Notes: generated by a model from the letters alone, not told the origin. A DNA stretch of 64,000 bases from Dolomedes plantarius (GCA_907164885.2 OU015503.1:70798488-70862487), one strand, 5' to 3'; counted from the first letter of the stretch, positions 45,116 through 58,433 are shown. Translations and numbers: made by a program.

Positions 45116-45642
45116 GTTCTACGAGTTGAAACTGAAAATTAAATTACATTTATTGTCCAAGTTCTTTTAAAATTTGCTGCTGCCATCTGTCGGCCAAAAA
45201 ATGAATCATCTCTAAATGGTAGGACTATGTTTAGACCCTAAAATGGTGCCAATTCGATAGCTACTAAACCTAATTTATTACCCTTTTATCCATTTCATGG
45301 CCACTATATTTTTAAAAGTATGACACTTCTGCCCGCCGGTTTGAATCAGAGACAAGCAAACAAATCAGAATTTTAGAATAATAAAGAAAAATTCAACCTC
45401 AAATCGACATCTATAATTCTGCCAGTTTTGCACAACTTTCTGATTGGCGAAAAAAATAAATCGCCCCTGAAGCGTTCTCTTTCGAAATTATTTTTTATTA
45501 CGATCCCGGGGCAAGCTATGATATGCATCAATCACCTCACGGGAACCTATCACAACCAGGGCGAGAAAAATGTCATAAACCCAGATTGCATCTAAAAAAA
45601 CCAAATTGTAATAAAAAGAAACAAAGATTTTTAATATATATA
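45116..45642. other. Intergenic, nothing recognised
   Basis: Non-coding sequence before the next Helitron. Confidence 0.45.
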
Positions 45643-46441
45643 TCTATATATATAAAACAGTTCCGTAACTGACTCATTCATTCATTCATTCATTCATTCA
45701 CTGACTGACTGTCATACAACGCACAGACCAAACCGCTGGACCTAAAGGGCTGAAATATTGCATGGCGATTCTTCTTATAGTGTAGGGGTGCACTAAGAGA
45801 CATTTTTGAAAAATTCTTCTTAGATTTGTTTAAATTAAATTTTTAAGCTGTTTTTTTTTACTTTTTTTAAGTTTGCATTTAAAATAATAATTTGAGGGTT
45901 ATAAAATTTATATCACGAGAAAGATCCTAAAAATTCCTTTAAAATGAAATCTTTTTCGAATCTTTACCTTCATTTCCTGATTTTTGGTGAATTTTTAAAG
46001 ATTCATTTTTAGAATTTAATTTATTAAATGCCGATCACGTGACTTCTTTTTCTGGTACTTTCAATAAATTTATCGTCACGTGCATAAAAACTAAATAGAC
46101 AAAAAATAATTTTTTTTTCTTGCTAATGCGGCAGACGATTGGACATTATCCAAAAAAATAGTAAAATACAGTAAAAGAAATGTTCTAGAAACTGTACTAT
46201 ATTAACTGTACTATATTCTTTAGTATTCTTTATATTAGATTTAATTTGAATATCTTCTTCTACATTATTTTGTCTATAAAAATATCCCTTACGATTTTTT
46301 TATAAATATATATATATTTTACATCAATTATATACATTGATCGTCGTATTTATTATATATATATATTGGCATTAATTGCATACATTCACCGATGTTTTTA
46401 CTTTGAATGTACTCCGTAGCGAAGTGCGGGTTTTCAGCTAG
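45643..46441 (+). mobile_element. Non-autonomous Helitron H6 (799 bp)
   Basis: Starts TCTATATATATAAAACAG after A and ends CTAG (46438-46441) before T, with the hairpin CCGTA-GCGAAG-TGCGG just inside. Near the 5' end a (CATT)n expansion has replaced part of the usual GACT repeat. Best full-length example of the family here. Confidence 0.9.
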
Positions 46442-46545
46442 TTAATATATATATATGCATTTTAATATATATATATAACTTATAATATATATATATAGTA
46501 ACAAATATTGGAGTAGGGTACACGGTCCTAGAATTTGCACAGTAC

Positions 46546-46548
<3 letters not shown>

Positions 46549-46629
<81 letters not shown>
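46549..46629. repeat. (TA)n microsatellite between two inverted transposon ends
   Basis: TTTGCACAGTACT lies on the left (46534-46546) and its inverse AGTACTGTGCAAA on the right (46631-46643), so two Tc1-type termini face each other across the TA tract. Confidence 0.9.
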
Positions 46630-46632
<3 letters not shown>

Positions 46633-46875
46633 TACTGTGCAAACTAATTGGGACAAAACTAAAAATTTTCCCATAAGTTGTTTAATTAGTTTAAATTTAT
46701 TTACATGCATTGTATAGCAACCTAGTAGCTATAACAAATTTGTCCCCCTCTAACTTTAATGATATCCTGTACATATTTTAGCATGGATTCCTGTAATTTA
46801 GAACATAAATCTTTGATGTCGTCATAACAAAACCAAACTTTCACGACATTCTCAAAAATTTTTCTCATGGTTAAG
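46630..46875 (-). mobile_element. Tc1-like element remnant with transposase tail
   Basis: The terminus CAGTACTGTGCAAACTAATT follows TA. On the minus strand, 46868-46724 reads MRKIFENVVKVWFCYDDIKD then KLQESMLKYVQDIIKVRGGQ before a stop. This is the Tc1 C-terminal pattern (LxxSMxxRxxxVIKxxGGxTxY). Only the last 45 or so residues survive; the sequence then joins dispersed repeat B. Confidence 0.7.
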
Positions 46876-46894
46876 CATTCCATCTTACATTTTA

Positions 46895-47560
46895 TCCTGG
46901 TTCGAGGACCTAGAAATAAGGCGAGAATTCCAAGACGTATATTGAAAACTGAATTCCATGTAACTTCTAATAATGCTTATAGATGGCAGTACCAAACGAC
47001 CCAGAGATTTATTTCATAAGATTACTGGAAGTAAAAGGTAATTGAAATAGTAGTAGGATAATGAGAAATAAGTCGTTGTTACAATTCACAACCGATTAAG
47101 CAACGGATATTGCAGCAAAATCATGGTGAACCATTTCTAGATTAAAAGAAGAGTTAAATTTCCCCTTACATAAGAGAAAAGAATAAATACTGAGACAGAA
47201 AAAAGTAAAGTTGAGGACTGTTTTCTCCAACCATGAATATTTTTTATCGTTTGATACATACGTTGAAACTTTTAATCAATGAAGACCCGTGGATATTAAA
47301 TATAACTAACTTTTGTGCATTGGTACTTTATATGTGTCATTCAAATTCTAAAGCAATTTTATATTTTAGAATAAAATAAATTTTTTTTAGAAATATTTCA
47401 TGCTTTTGTCTGAAATTTTAAATATAAAGCTGTGTTAAGTTCATTTTCGAAAACTTCTTAAAAATTACATCATACGCCTTTATGTTCAGGATACAAAATA
47501 ACATTTTTCTTTAAAACATATTTTTAAAAAAATGATGTCTAAACCCTTGTAAATGAAGAA
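46895..47560 (+). repeat. Dispersed repeat family B, copy 1
   Basis: About 660 bp aligned by eye with 57045-57660; landmarks GACCTAGAAATAAGG, GATATTGCAGCAAAATC, GGTGAACCATTTCTAG and TTTTGTCTGAAATTTTAAAT. Non-coding. Confidence 0.8.
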
Positions 47561-47720
47561 ATAAAAGGTATGTTACCTAAATTAGTCTTTATTTTGTGCT
47601 CAGTAGTGTTTTGTTTTTCTCTTACACCGATTTAACTTTTTCCAGCATATAACGTCATTTCTTTATGGTTCCTTGAATAACGTTAAATCGGAGTTTCACT
47701 ATATATATATATATATATAT

Positions 47721-48749
47721 CCGCTTTAAGAATCACGTTTGCTACTGCTGTTTTTGATTCTTATAAGCGGTTGATTCTTATAGCCGAAATTTAGGTTTTT
47801 GGATACACACGCACATATACATATATTAGATAAATTACCATTAAATATTCTTTAATTTACGTTAACTATCTTTAATTAAAATTATTTTTTTATAACTTTA
47901 AAAATACAAATTAATTTCTAGACCTATTAATAGATACACATGATTATAGTAAGAGAAGAAAAAATATTACATTTGTAACAACATATCTGCTAAACGGTTT
48001 TAAAATTTCAAATACAGGAAGGGTGCAAGAAAAAGTTCTCGATGGTTGTTTGACGTAATGAAGTTTTGAGGAGGCTGTTTACACCTCTTTCAATATCATG
48101 AAATGTCCTGTAAAGGTCTTCAAAAGCTCCTCTATATTCAAGAGTCTTTCTAAGAATACTCAGTGCTTCTCTGGATTCTTTTTTTTTAATGGTGGTTTTT
48201 CTGGGTATACGTCATTCATTTCATCCTCGTCCTCAGTTTGATTGACGATTTCATCTTCTGTCTTTTTTTCCGGAATCTGTAGGTTTTCGTTGATTCCAAC
48301 CCACTCACAGAGTGATTCCAAAACAGACTCAGTTTCTTCTTGACTTCATGAGTCATCAGTCTCACAAAATATTCTGCTTTACGGTGGCAATTAACAATAC
48401 AGTGATTTGAAACTCTTTTCCAGGTACTTGCAATCATATGAATATCATCAAACAAAGTTATTTTTTTACTGAGTATATTTCTGATGCCGGTCCTTTTCCA
48501 TCATCGATTGCGTCAACAATTGAGACGTTGTAATGCAAAGTGGTGTATGTCACATTTTCAACTTTTTTCATTTGGGGGCATATATGTAATCTTCATGTTC
48601 AATTTATAGTGGAATTGTAAATAGTTATTATTTGTAATATTGTAATAATTATTATGAATTATAATTTGTTCAATTCATGGTGGAATTTATTGTAGTTTTT
48701 GCAGCTAAACTCTCTTGACTTACACCACTTGACTTACTGACTTACTTAT

Positions 48750-48803
<54 letters not shown>

Positions 48804-49713
48804 TATATGTAAGCTAAAGGTTAAAAATTTGGTGTGGGGCGTAGTTTTTCATTATTGCAGACAAGCAGTCAGAGAGCCATTTTTGAGCTGATTCCGTATC
48901 CGCATTTTGCTTTTCACCGTAATTTTTTTTTTAAAACAATATTATTTTTCTCTTTCCATCGGGTAAGCCAACCTTCCGTAGCACGAAAATTGTTTTCTCC
49001 TAATTTTTTTTGCAAAAAAGAGTTCTGTTTTTCAGAAAAACTAAGAGTTTTACTTGTTTTTATCATTTTTGAATTCGATTATCAAAAAGTTATAACACTA
49101 ATCGGCATTTTTGTTAGAAAACTAAAGTAAACACTGGCAACGAACGCTCATTACAGTATCAGTCGAACATTCACCTTAAAGCTTACGTTTCACAGTTTGA
49201 TAACGTACTGAATCTATTAATGTCACGGTCGCCTAAGTGATAGTGGACACTTCGCCTAAAAGTTTATGTGTTGCAGGGTCCAGATAGCCACAACCAGAAG
49301 TGGGGGGTGGTAAAAAAAGTTTCCCTGTCTTTGTCAGTGGATAAAAGGGAACTCTGACCTGAAAAGGCGGAGATGCCCCTGGGACAAGCTAATAAGACAG
49401 GGTTCAGCTAAAGCGTTTACGAGGAAACTATGATGTGATTTCTAACAAATAAAAGGAAACATTTTACAACTGTATTCCATATCAACGTCTTATCAGTCTT
49501 TCTTTTCAAAAAGTAAAGAAAGAACTTCCATTTTAGGGTTTGTGGCCTTTTTTGGAAAAATGAAAGGAAGGCGAAGACTGTAAGCTGATTCTTAAAACCG
49601 GTGGATTGATTCTTTAAAGCGAAAATTTTTACATGGAAATAATACATTTTTGCGATATTGATTCTTGTAAGCGGTTGATTCTTATAACCACTGATCACTA
49701 TAAGCGGTGGTTA

Positions 49714-49716
<3 letters not shown>
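47721..49716 (-). mobile_element. Tigger/pogo-like element B, longest copy (1996 bp)
   Basis: The right end matches A (inverted CAGTAACCACCGCTTATAG, TA at 49717). The left end lacks its first bases and starts CCGCTTTAAGAATCACG at a TA tract. It retains coding sequence (48008-48600, minus strand) that A and C have mostly lost. The interval 48600-49140 is non-coding and includes a (TA)n patch at 48757-48796. Confidence 0.8.
48008..48600 (-). pseudogene. Tigger/pogo transposase C-terminal part
   Basis: Read on the minus strand: LHYNVSIVDAIDDG, then a frame with LFDDIHMIASTWKRVSNHCI and VNCHRKAEYFV. In a further frame come ESREALSILRKTLEY, RTFHDIERGVNSLLKTSLRQ and TTIENFFLHPS before TGA. The order (D/LDAIxMIxxAWxxVSxxCIxNCFRKAGF followed much later by RQTTIxxFF) is that of Tigger/jerky-type DDE proteins after the catalytic core. 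The DDE residues and the DNA-binding domains are gone, and at least two frame changes occur. It may be a relic of the family's autonomous ancestor. Confidence 0.75.

Positions 49717-49789
<73 letters not shown>
49717..49789. repeat. (TA)n microsatellite
   Basis: TA tract adjoining the right end of Tigger-like element B. Confidence 0.95.
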
Positions 49790-49794
<5 letters not shown>

Positions 49795-49798
<4 letters not shown>

Positions 49799-50241
49799 CG
49801 TGTGTAAGTAAGTAATATCTTAAATATTATACCCTCCATTTAAATTCCCTTTCCTAAACCAATCCGAATTGATATAAATTTATCACTTTAAAACCCTCTG
49901 CCACATAACTTTCCATGAATCGCATGCCTTTGCATTTCTACACGTGTACATGTTAGAATTCAGGAGTGGCTTCGCATCGCGAGCCCCAAAATCTCCTGCC
50001 CTACAAATAATAGTCATATGTTCCTCTCGCCTCTCGCACTTAAGGTTGAAAGATGATATTCTTTCGAGCCGTTCTTCTGAAAGAACGGATGTACTTCTGT
50101 CGCTCTAATAAAGGACTCGGCCCGACTGCTTCCAAATTTAATTTAATTCTCTCAGGATGAGTTTAGCTCCAGCCATGTTAATATGAGCTAGTTTTCCCTT
50201 TCAGATTATAATCTAAGGACTTAAAGTAATGAGTATATTAC
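49795..50241. other. Intergenic, nothing recognised
   Basis: No gene. GAGCCGTTCTTCTGAAAGAACGG near 50074 contains CCGTTCTT-CTG-AAAGAACGG, a small imperfect hairpin. Confidence 0.45.
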
Positions 50242-50385
<144 letters not shown>

Positions 50386-51444
50386 AGGTCCAAATATAGG
50401 CTAGGGTCTAAAAACGGGCTAGTTGTTGAATTATATACAATAAGGTTCTGCCATCTGGCAGCAAGGTCATAAAACGATCATATTTTGATAAGGAAGAAGA
50501 TACAGTGATTTCCGCTTATAAGAAGCACGTTTGTTATTACTGTTGTTGATTCTTATAAGCGGTTGATTCTTACAGTCGAAATTTAGGTTTTTGAACAGGA
50601 ACACACACAAACTTATATATCCATATATTAGATAATTTACTATAAAATACTCTTTAATTTACATTAAGTATCTTTTATTAAAATTATTTTTATAATTTTA
50701 AAAATACAACTTTATTTGTAGACCTATAAGTAGATACACATTATAGTAAGAGCAGAAAAAAATGCAATATTTGTTACAACATCCTTGCTTAACAGTTTAA
50801 CATTTCAACTACAGGAAGGGTGCAAGAAAAAGTTTTCTATGGTAGTTTGACGTAATGAAGTTTTCAGGAGGCTTTTTATACCTCTTTCAATACCAATAGT
50901 CTCAGACAAAGATTCACCATCTAGGTTACGTTTCACGGTTTGATAACGTGCTGAATCTGATGTCACGTTTTACTAAGTAATAGTGGACACTTCCCCGAAG
51001 ATTTATGTGTTTCAGGGTTCAGGAAGCCGCAACCAGGATGTGTGAGGTAGGAATAAGACACGTATGCAGAACAAACGCTGGAGCTTTGTGTCTCTAGCTT
51101 CGCAAACGGGGGGTTCTTGCGAGAGTAGGGGGTGAGCACTCTTTTTAGTTATGCTGATCAAACAATTTGCGCTTCCGCAAATGATGACTACAAGATGTGT
51201 AAGGAAACCTTATATGGTCATGCCACGCCCTTTTTCTCCTCCCTTTTGCGGGAGCTGGGTTCCCTCCCGAACCCTAACCCGGGGGGGATTCGACGGTCAA
51301 TTTAGCGAAAACGTTGGGAGACCTTCCTCAAACGCCACATTTTAATTTCTTCCTTACGTTGGGGTTTAAGAAAAATTATACAGCTTTGGGAAAAATCCGA
51401 GCTTTGACTTCGACCAACGTGGCTGTTTCTTTTACATTTTGTAG

Positions 51445-51507
51445 ATAAAATTGTCTCAAAAGACATCAAATTTTTCCGTAGAGGAGATTGAGAAAAAAGT
51501 GCAGTGA
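51445..51507 (+). pseudogene. Possible Myb/SANT-like exon fragment
   Basis: After an acceptor-like TTACATTTTGTAG the frame reads IKLSQKTSNFSVEEIEKKVQ then stops. The pattern NFSxEE followed by a hydrophobic/basic helix resembles the start of the Myb/SANT-like domain found in PIF/Harbinger accessory proteins. Very short, so tentative. Confidence 0.35.
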
Positions 51508-52741
51508 AGGCATCACTGATGAGTCATTTGATTAATCTGCATTGGTACGTAATTTCAGTTGTATTTGAAAAGAAAAAAAAATGTAATTTGACTTTAGCAA
51601 TATCCTAATATTTTATTATTATTTTTTTACTTGTAGGCTGTTTTAAAACAGAAAAAAATGGATGGTAAGTAAACTATTAATTTTCTATTTAATTACCTGT
51701 TTATTAGAATTTCTTTTAATCATTTTCAATGCTATTTATAATATATCATTTTTACATTGCAAGATATTTATCATAAATAAATTTAATTAAAGCAAAATTT
51801 TAAAATGTCCTAATGCTTATTTAAGGGACAATTAAGTACTAAAAATGTTCTGTTAGACTTTTCTGGCATTTGTGTACAAGAATATCATATTTCTATTTTT
51901 GTTTATAAATCTTATTATAAATTTTAAAAAATGCTGTTAGTTAATCATTAAACAAAGATCAAAATATTTTGTTGCAGGAGGCTTTGTTACCAGGTAAAGA
52001 TCACAGCATTATTAATATTTGAGGGTGGGGATTGAGACCATGACATTGTACACTTAAATAGCAAATATAAATTTAATAATTGTGCTTCAAAAGATTACTG
52101 CCAATGCTCAGTCATATATCAGAATTATGTTTAGCTTTATGATTGTTAAATGCAACTATGTATTTAATAATCATAAAGCTAAGAAAAATCCCAGAGAAAA
52201 AAATAGCTATTGTAACTAACAAAATGAATTTTTGTTTCATAATGCTTTTGGAAAATTTTAATTTTTTAAATAAATTTAAAGTAAAATTATTTGCTATTTA
52301 TACTAATTAATTCCCCCCCCCAGAAAGTTGTTGTTATTCAAAGTGAATTACAATACCTAAGATTTTAACTACCACTAGAACAGCAGAAACAAAGTCTTGG
52401 CATATTGCTCAATCATCAAGTAAGTTATTTGGATTTTGATAAATTTAAATCAAATTTTTGTAACAAGTTTTAAAATATAAATTTCAGACTGAAATTGTTG
52501 GAGATAATTAAAAAATTTTTAGTACCATACTTTATAGAAATTAAACTATTGTATGTTTTACGTAACATACATAGTTTTATGTAAATGCCTGCATAGAACT
52601 TCTTCATAATTATTTGCAGTTTTACTATATAATCTGTGACAATAACTTCTATGAAATAACATATGTTGATTTTTATGTATGACATAATAGCTCTGTTTCA
52701 TGTGCTATCTCATTTACTATGTATTTTTTATTATTTTCTAG

Positions 52742-52950
52742 ACAGTTCAACAGTACGTGGCAGGAGGCATCTAGCCTTAAAAAGAAAAAGAGAAGCAGCC
52801 GAGTTAAATAAATTTGAAGCTGAGGCTCTTCAAACCCAAAAATCTATGGTGCAAGAAATCGAAACAACATCCCGGCAAGGAATTCTGCTAAAAATTAATC
52901 AAAATTTAGAAACATTAATTAAAATAATGGAAGACAAAAATAGTTGTTAG
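52742..52950 (+). CDS. Last-exon candidate, coiled-coil C terminus
   Basis: A good splice acceptor (TTTATTATTTTCTAG ending at 52741) precedes a frame RGRRHLALKRKREAAELNKF, then EAEALQTQKSMVQEI and KINQNLETLIKIMEDKN before TAG. The basic patch followed by a Glu/Lys/Leu helix is typical of the C terminus of Myb/SANT- or MADF-type proteins carried by PIF/Harbinger elements. The frame enters with two bases, so one base must come from an upstream exon. A polyadenylation-like AATAAA lies at 53008. Upstream mini-exons could not be joined in one frame. Confidence 0.45.
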
Positions 52951-54039
52951 TCAGAAATAAAAAGCTTTTAGAGCTCATAAATGCTGAAGATGTTGTAGAA
53001 AAAATGTAATAAACACATAAATTCATGTTTTCACAGTCTAAATTTTTGTAATAAAAACTTCATCTTCCATCTCAAGTGGATTATCCGTATCTTGTAATAT
53101 CCATTCCCTGCTTAAAGAAAGGGATAACATCCTTCTCCTTCGCAAAGCGAATGACTATTCCGGCTTTGCGAGAGAAAAGACGAGTCTACGAGAGCTCCCT
53201 ACTAGCCGCAAGTTTTGATCACGTGACGTTCGTATTTACGAGAGAAAAAGCTCTCGCTGTTTGATCTGCATCTCAGTTGCGACCCCTCTGCGGAAGGGAG
53301 GGGCTTTGCGAGAGCTTTGCTCTCGTAAGTGTTTGATCGGCATACGGGCCAAAGAGTCCCTGTCTTTGTTTGTCAATGGAGAAAAGTGAAATCGGATCCG
53401 CACGGTTAGGACGCCCCTGGGTCAAGCTAATACGACAGTGTTTAGCTAAAGCGTTTAAGGGGAAACTACTATGTTATGTCTAACAAAGAAAGAGATGCAT
53501 TTTACGAATGTATTCCATACCATCTTATCACTCTTTCTTTTAAAAAGAATAAAGAAAGAACTTCGTACCTTTTGAGGGTTTAAGTGGCTTTTTGGAAACA
53601 TGAAAGGAAAGCGAAGAGTGTAAGCTGATTCTTAAAACTGGTGGATTGATTGTTTAAAGCGAAAATTTTAACATGGAAATAATACATTTGTTTTTGTTTT
53701 TGCAATATTGATTCTTATAAACGGTTGATTCTTATAACCACTGATCACTATAAACGGTGGTTACTGTATTAAACAGATAATACATCTTTGCGGTTTGCGT
53801 ATAAAGCAGTCGCCATTCTTTTTGAATATCATATATTTTCAGACTTCGAAACTTTATCAGGTAAGTGTATTCCAATTTGTGTACATTTCAATCCTTAACT
53901 AAGGCATGTTTTGTTGTTACCACGATACTGTTGAAATAGTAAGCTACGTTTTGAGATAATTAATGAAGGGATATCTTTAACTGATAATGGCTGTCTATCA
54001 GTAAAATTTGAACATACCGTTGGTCTAAAAATGGGCTAT

Positions 54040-54075
54040 ATATATATGGGCTATATATATATATATATAAATGGG

Positions 54076-54160
<85 letters not shown>
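54040..54160. repeat. (TA)n microsatellite
   Basis: TA tract interrupted by repeated GGGC words near 54033-54077, preceding a Helitron 5' region. Confidence 0.95.
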
Positions 54161-54162
<2 letters not shown>

Positions 54163-54695
54163 ACAGTTCAGTAACAGATTGACTAACTAACTGACAAATA
54201 ACACATAGACCAAACCGCTGGACCTAAAGGGTTGAAATTTTTCTTGGCGATTCTTCTTATAGTTTAGGGGTGCACTAAGAAAAATTTTTGAAAAATTCCT
54301 CTTAGAATTTTTTAAATTAAAAATTTTTAAGCTGTGTTTGTAACATTCTTTAAGGTTTACATTTAAAATAATAATCCGAGGGTTATAGAATTTATATCAC
54401 GAGAAAGATCATAAAAATTCTTTTAAATGGAATCTTTTTCGAATCTTTACTTCCATTTTCTGATTTCTGGTGAATTTTTAACGATTAATTTTTAGAATAT
54501 AATTTATTAAATGCTGAACATGTTGTTTCTTTTCTTTTTGTGATACTTTAAATTAATTTTGCTTCCCGTGCATAACAACGATTAAATTGACTTTTTTTTT
54601 CTTTCTAATGCGGCAGATCACTGGACATTATCCAAAAAAATATTAAAATACAGTAAAATAAATGTTCCTCAAACTGTACTATATTAACTGTATTA

Positions 54696-56190
54696 CACTG
54701 GTGTAAGAAATTAAGAGAATTTGCAGACTTGGTCGATTATCTCTAGAATTACTGTACCGATTTTAATGACATTTGAAATGTACATACTTTGATACAATAC
54801 AAAACAAATAACTCTACAATAATTGTAATACACACGCATGATCGTGCGTAACACTCGTTGGAGTCGGAAGGTATGAAACAGCGGTTTCAGAATAAACAAA
54901 AAAATGGGTTAATGGATGGGATAATATGGGGTATGGTCTCCTCTTACAGATATACAGGTCTCGCTGCGTGATTTCATACTTGAAATAAGGCAGTTTATCA
55001 TTTCCTGTGGCAATTGGTCCCACTCGTTCAGCAACGCTGTTTTCATTCCCTGGATGGTTCTCGGAGGGGGGTTCGAGTTGCAATTGCCCTCCCCAAAGCA
55101 TCCCAGACATGCTCTGCAGGGTTAAGGTCTGGAGATCTGGCTGGCCAATCCATCCGGCGAATATCCTCACTCTCTAGAAATTCGTCGACCAGAAGAGCTC
55201 TATGTGGCCTCGCGTTATCGTCCATTAAAATGAACTCAGGGCCAACTGCACCCCTGAAAAGACGAACATAGGGCTCCTAGACCTCATCCCTATACCTCAC
55301 ACCAGTCACAGTGCCTCTTTCAAAGACATGGAGAGGTGTGCGACCATCCAACATGATGCCTGATAATGGTCGATTTCGCGTACATTGGAGGGTAGGTAGC
55401 GGGTCCTTGGTTCTCTCCATATGAAAGCGCGGCGAGAATCGGTGTTTAGGCTGAACCTGGACTCATCAGTGAAGAGAACGGTCGCCCATTGATCCATACT
55501 CCAATCTCTATGCTCTCTGTACCATGATAAACGGATTCTCCTGTTCGTAGAAGTGAGCGGGACGCAAACAGCAGGTCTTCTTGCAAACAACCCTCTCTCG
55601 TGAAGTCTTTTGGAAACAGTCACCCTTGATACAAGGGTTCCTGTGGCTGCATACGAGAGAGCTGAGAAGCTGTAGCACTCCTGTTACGCCTCGCTATAAT
55701 CGACAAATGGCGATCTTCTATGGCCGTCGTGGCTCTTGGTCGACCTTGCCCAGGCTTTCTCTCGATGGATCCGGTATCCTGGAACTGTTTCCATAAGTTA
55801 CACACGACACTGGGCGTTAAATTGAACTCTCTACAAATTTGGACTTGAGATTGGCCTGCTTCTAGCCTCCCCACAATTCGCCACCTCATTCCATCATCTA
55901 AACGTTGGTCGTTACTCATTTTTACTGTTACAATTTGAAATTAACCGATTGCTACAAAATAACACCATCTATTAACCCATTTTTTTTTGTTTATTCTGCA
56001 ACCGCTGTTTCATACCTTCCGACTCCAACGAGTGTTACGCACGATCATGCGTGTGTATTCAAATTATTGAATGGTTATTTGTTTTGTATTGTATCAATGT
56101 ATGTGCATATCAAATTTCATTAAAATTGGTACAGTAGTTCTAGAGATAATCGACCAGGTCTGCAAATTCTCTTAATTTCTTACACCAGTG
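54696..56190 (-). mobile_element. Tc1-like element with 210-bp terminal repeats (1495 bp)
   Basis: Inverted ends CACTGGTGTAAGAAATTAAG flanked by TA (54694-54695, 56191-56192). The inverted repeat continues to about 54915 on the left and about 55975 on the right, far longer than in the other Tc1 family here, with the terminal block, GAGATAATCGACC words and a second block GTGTTACGCACGATCATGCG. Confidence 0.92.
54909..55919 (-). pseudogene. Tc1-type transposase, frameshifted and internally deleted
   Basis: Starts MSNDQRLDDGMRWRIVGRLE with a helix-turn-helix (GQSQVQICREFNLTPSVV) and a GRPR hook (KPGQGRPRATT). The core shows LFTDESRFSLN (Asp 1), MDDNARPHRA (Asp 2) and, 34 residues on, PDLNPAEHVWDALG (Glu), so DD34E. 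Breaks: frame changes near 55640, 55340 and 55060, loss of the GGGSVMVWG-like segment after EIDHY, and an in-frame TAG at about 55278. It ends VRGDHTPYYPIH. The closest family I recall is the Tcb1-like group of spiders. Confidence 0.85.
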
Positions 56191-56270
56191 TATATTCTTT
56201 TGTATGTTCTATTAGATTTAATTTCCATATTTTCCTCTACATTATTTTGTCTATAAAAATGTCCGTTACG

Positions 56271-56884
<614 letters not shown>

Positions 56885-57660
56885 ATTTTATTTGAATTTT
56901 TGAAATGATGCATTTTAATGTAAATATTTGAATTTCTACTTGTTTTATTGCAACTACTTTAATTAAATATCCAGACTATTTATTTTTTCAGAAGAATATA
57001 TCAAAAACTTACATTAATTTTCTTCTATTTCACTAAATATTTAATCTAGGTTCTTGGACCTAGAAATAAGGAGAGAATTGCAATAGAAGTATTGTAAACT
57101 GAATCCCATATCACTTATTTTCCAATAATGCCTATAGATGGCAGCACCAAATATCGGAATATTTTGTTTTATTACTGGAACTAAAAGCTCTTTAAAATAG
57201 TAGTGAGATAAAGAGAAATACTTTTTGTTGTATGTCACAAAAGATTAAGCAACAGATATTGCAGCAAAATCGTGGTGAACCATTTCTAGCTTAAAAGATG
57301 AGTTATATTTACCCTTACATAAGTGGTAAGAATAAATATTGGGGCAGAAAAAAGTAAAGTTAAGGACTGTGTTTTGCAATCAGGAATATTTTTATCCTTT
57401 GAAACATGCTTTGAATCTTATAATCAATGAAGACTCATGGATATTAGATATAACTAACTTATGTGCACTGGCACTTTATATGTGTCATTAAAATTCTGAA
57501 GCAAAGTGTTATTTTAGAATAAAATAATTTTTTTTAGAAATATTTGATGCTTTTGTCTGAAATTTTAAATATAAAGTTGTGTTAGGTTTATTTTGGGAAA
57601 ATTACTAGAAATTGAATCATAGGCCTTAAAGTTCAGGGCATCCTTATAAGTAACATTAGT
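56885..57660 (+). repeat. Dispersed repeat family B, copy 2
   Basis: The most complete copy. Its first 160 bp match 63025-63105 plus 63840-63900, and the rest matches 46895-47560. Confidence 0.8.
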
Positions 57661-58393
57661 TTCTCATTCATAAGTTTCTGTTTTTCTGAGACATTGACCC
57701 TTCATTGACTCTATTTATTTTAAAGCAGACGTATTTAGAATTTAAAGTCAGGCGGAATGACACAGTTAATGAAATTTTTGCTTTATTGATCCTGAGTTTC
57801 CAGTTATTAATAATTTAGAAATTTTCTCTTTGATAAATAAATTTAAGTGCATTTACCACAAAACAAATTATCAGCATCACACCAATACATTACTATTGCA
57901 TTGAACTTTTCAAAAAAGTAAAATTATATTCTATTTGTTCAGTTAAATTATGTGGAAGGAGGAAAAATAAAAAGTGATATTTTATTTAGTGTTTTAATTC
58001 AGAGATGCATAAATTTTTGATAAATATTTTTCACTGTGTTATATTCAGCAAATTGTGTGGAAAGTGGTTAAAAAATTAATTAATATATAAATGGTATTTC
58101 TTTTATAATTTTTTTTAAATAAAAACAATTTAAAATTATTTCATTTGTTAAATTATTATAGGATCTTCATCTAATATTAGCATAGATCAAAGGCTCTTTA
58201 CCTGCCAGTTTAAATACATATTTTGATATTCTCCCATTTCTCGCATTCAAAGATTATACCAACGACATTATGCCGAATATTTGAGAAGAGTTAAATAAGA
58301 GGAAAATATTTGTACTCAAACTTCACAGACTTTATGCTGAGATATTTCATTTTCGTCCACTTTAATATGGTATCTGCGTTTAATTTAACCATA

Positions 58394-58395
<2 letters not shown>
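57661..58395. other. Intergenic, nothing recognised
   Basis: Very A/T-rich, non-coding. Confidence 0.5.

Positions 58396-58433
<38 letters not shown>
58396..58433. repeat. (TA)n microsatellite
   Basis: Short alternating TA tract. Confidence 0.95.

Larger units (their letters stand above)
51058..53350 (+). mobile_element. PIF/Harbinger-like element inside Tigger C
   Basis: Imperfect inverted ends: CACGTATGCAGAACAAACGCT on the left and, inverted, CCCGTATGCCGATCAAACACT on the right. The motif GATCAAAC recurs just inside both ends (51158; inverted at 53258 and 53331), along with GCGAGAG palindromes. Two exon-like pieces suggest a Myb/SANT-type accessory gene, not a nuclease. A 3-bp target (TAA left, CAA right) is possible but not certain. 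Confidence 0.55.
50503..53766. mobile_element. Tigger/pogo-like element C, interrupted
   Basis: Ends as in A, TA at 50501-50502 and 53767-53768. Its left part (50503-51055) and right part (53352-53766) together equal element A; the 2.3 kb between is a later insertion. Confidence 0.85.

Noticed and set aside
51637..52419. Chain of very short exons (51637-51664, 51978-51993, 52324-52419) with GT-AG borders
   Set aside because: The splice words are plausible but no reading frame stays open across 52324-52419, so the chain is unsupported without RNA data.
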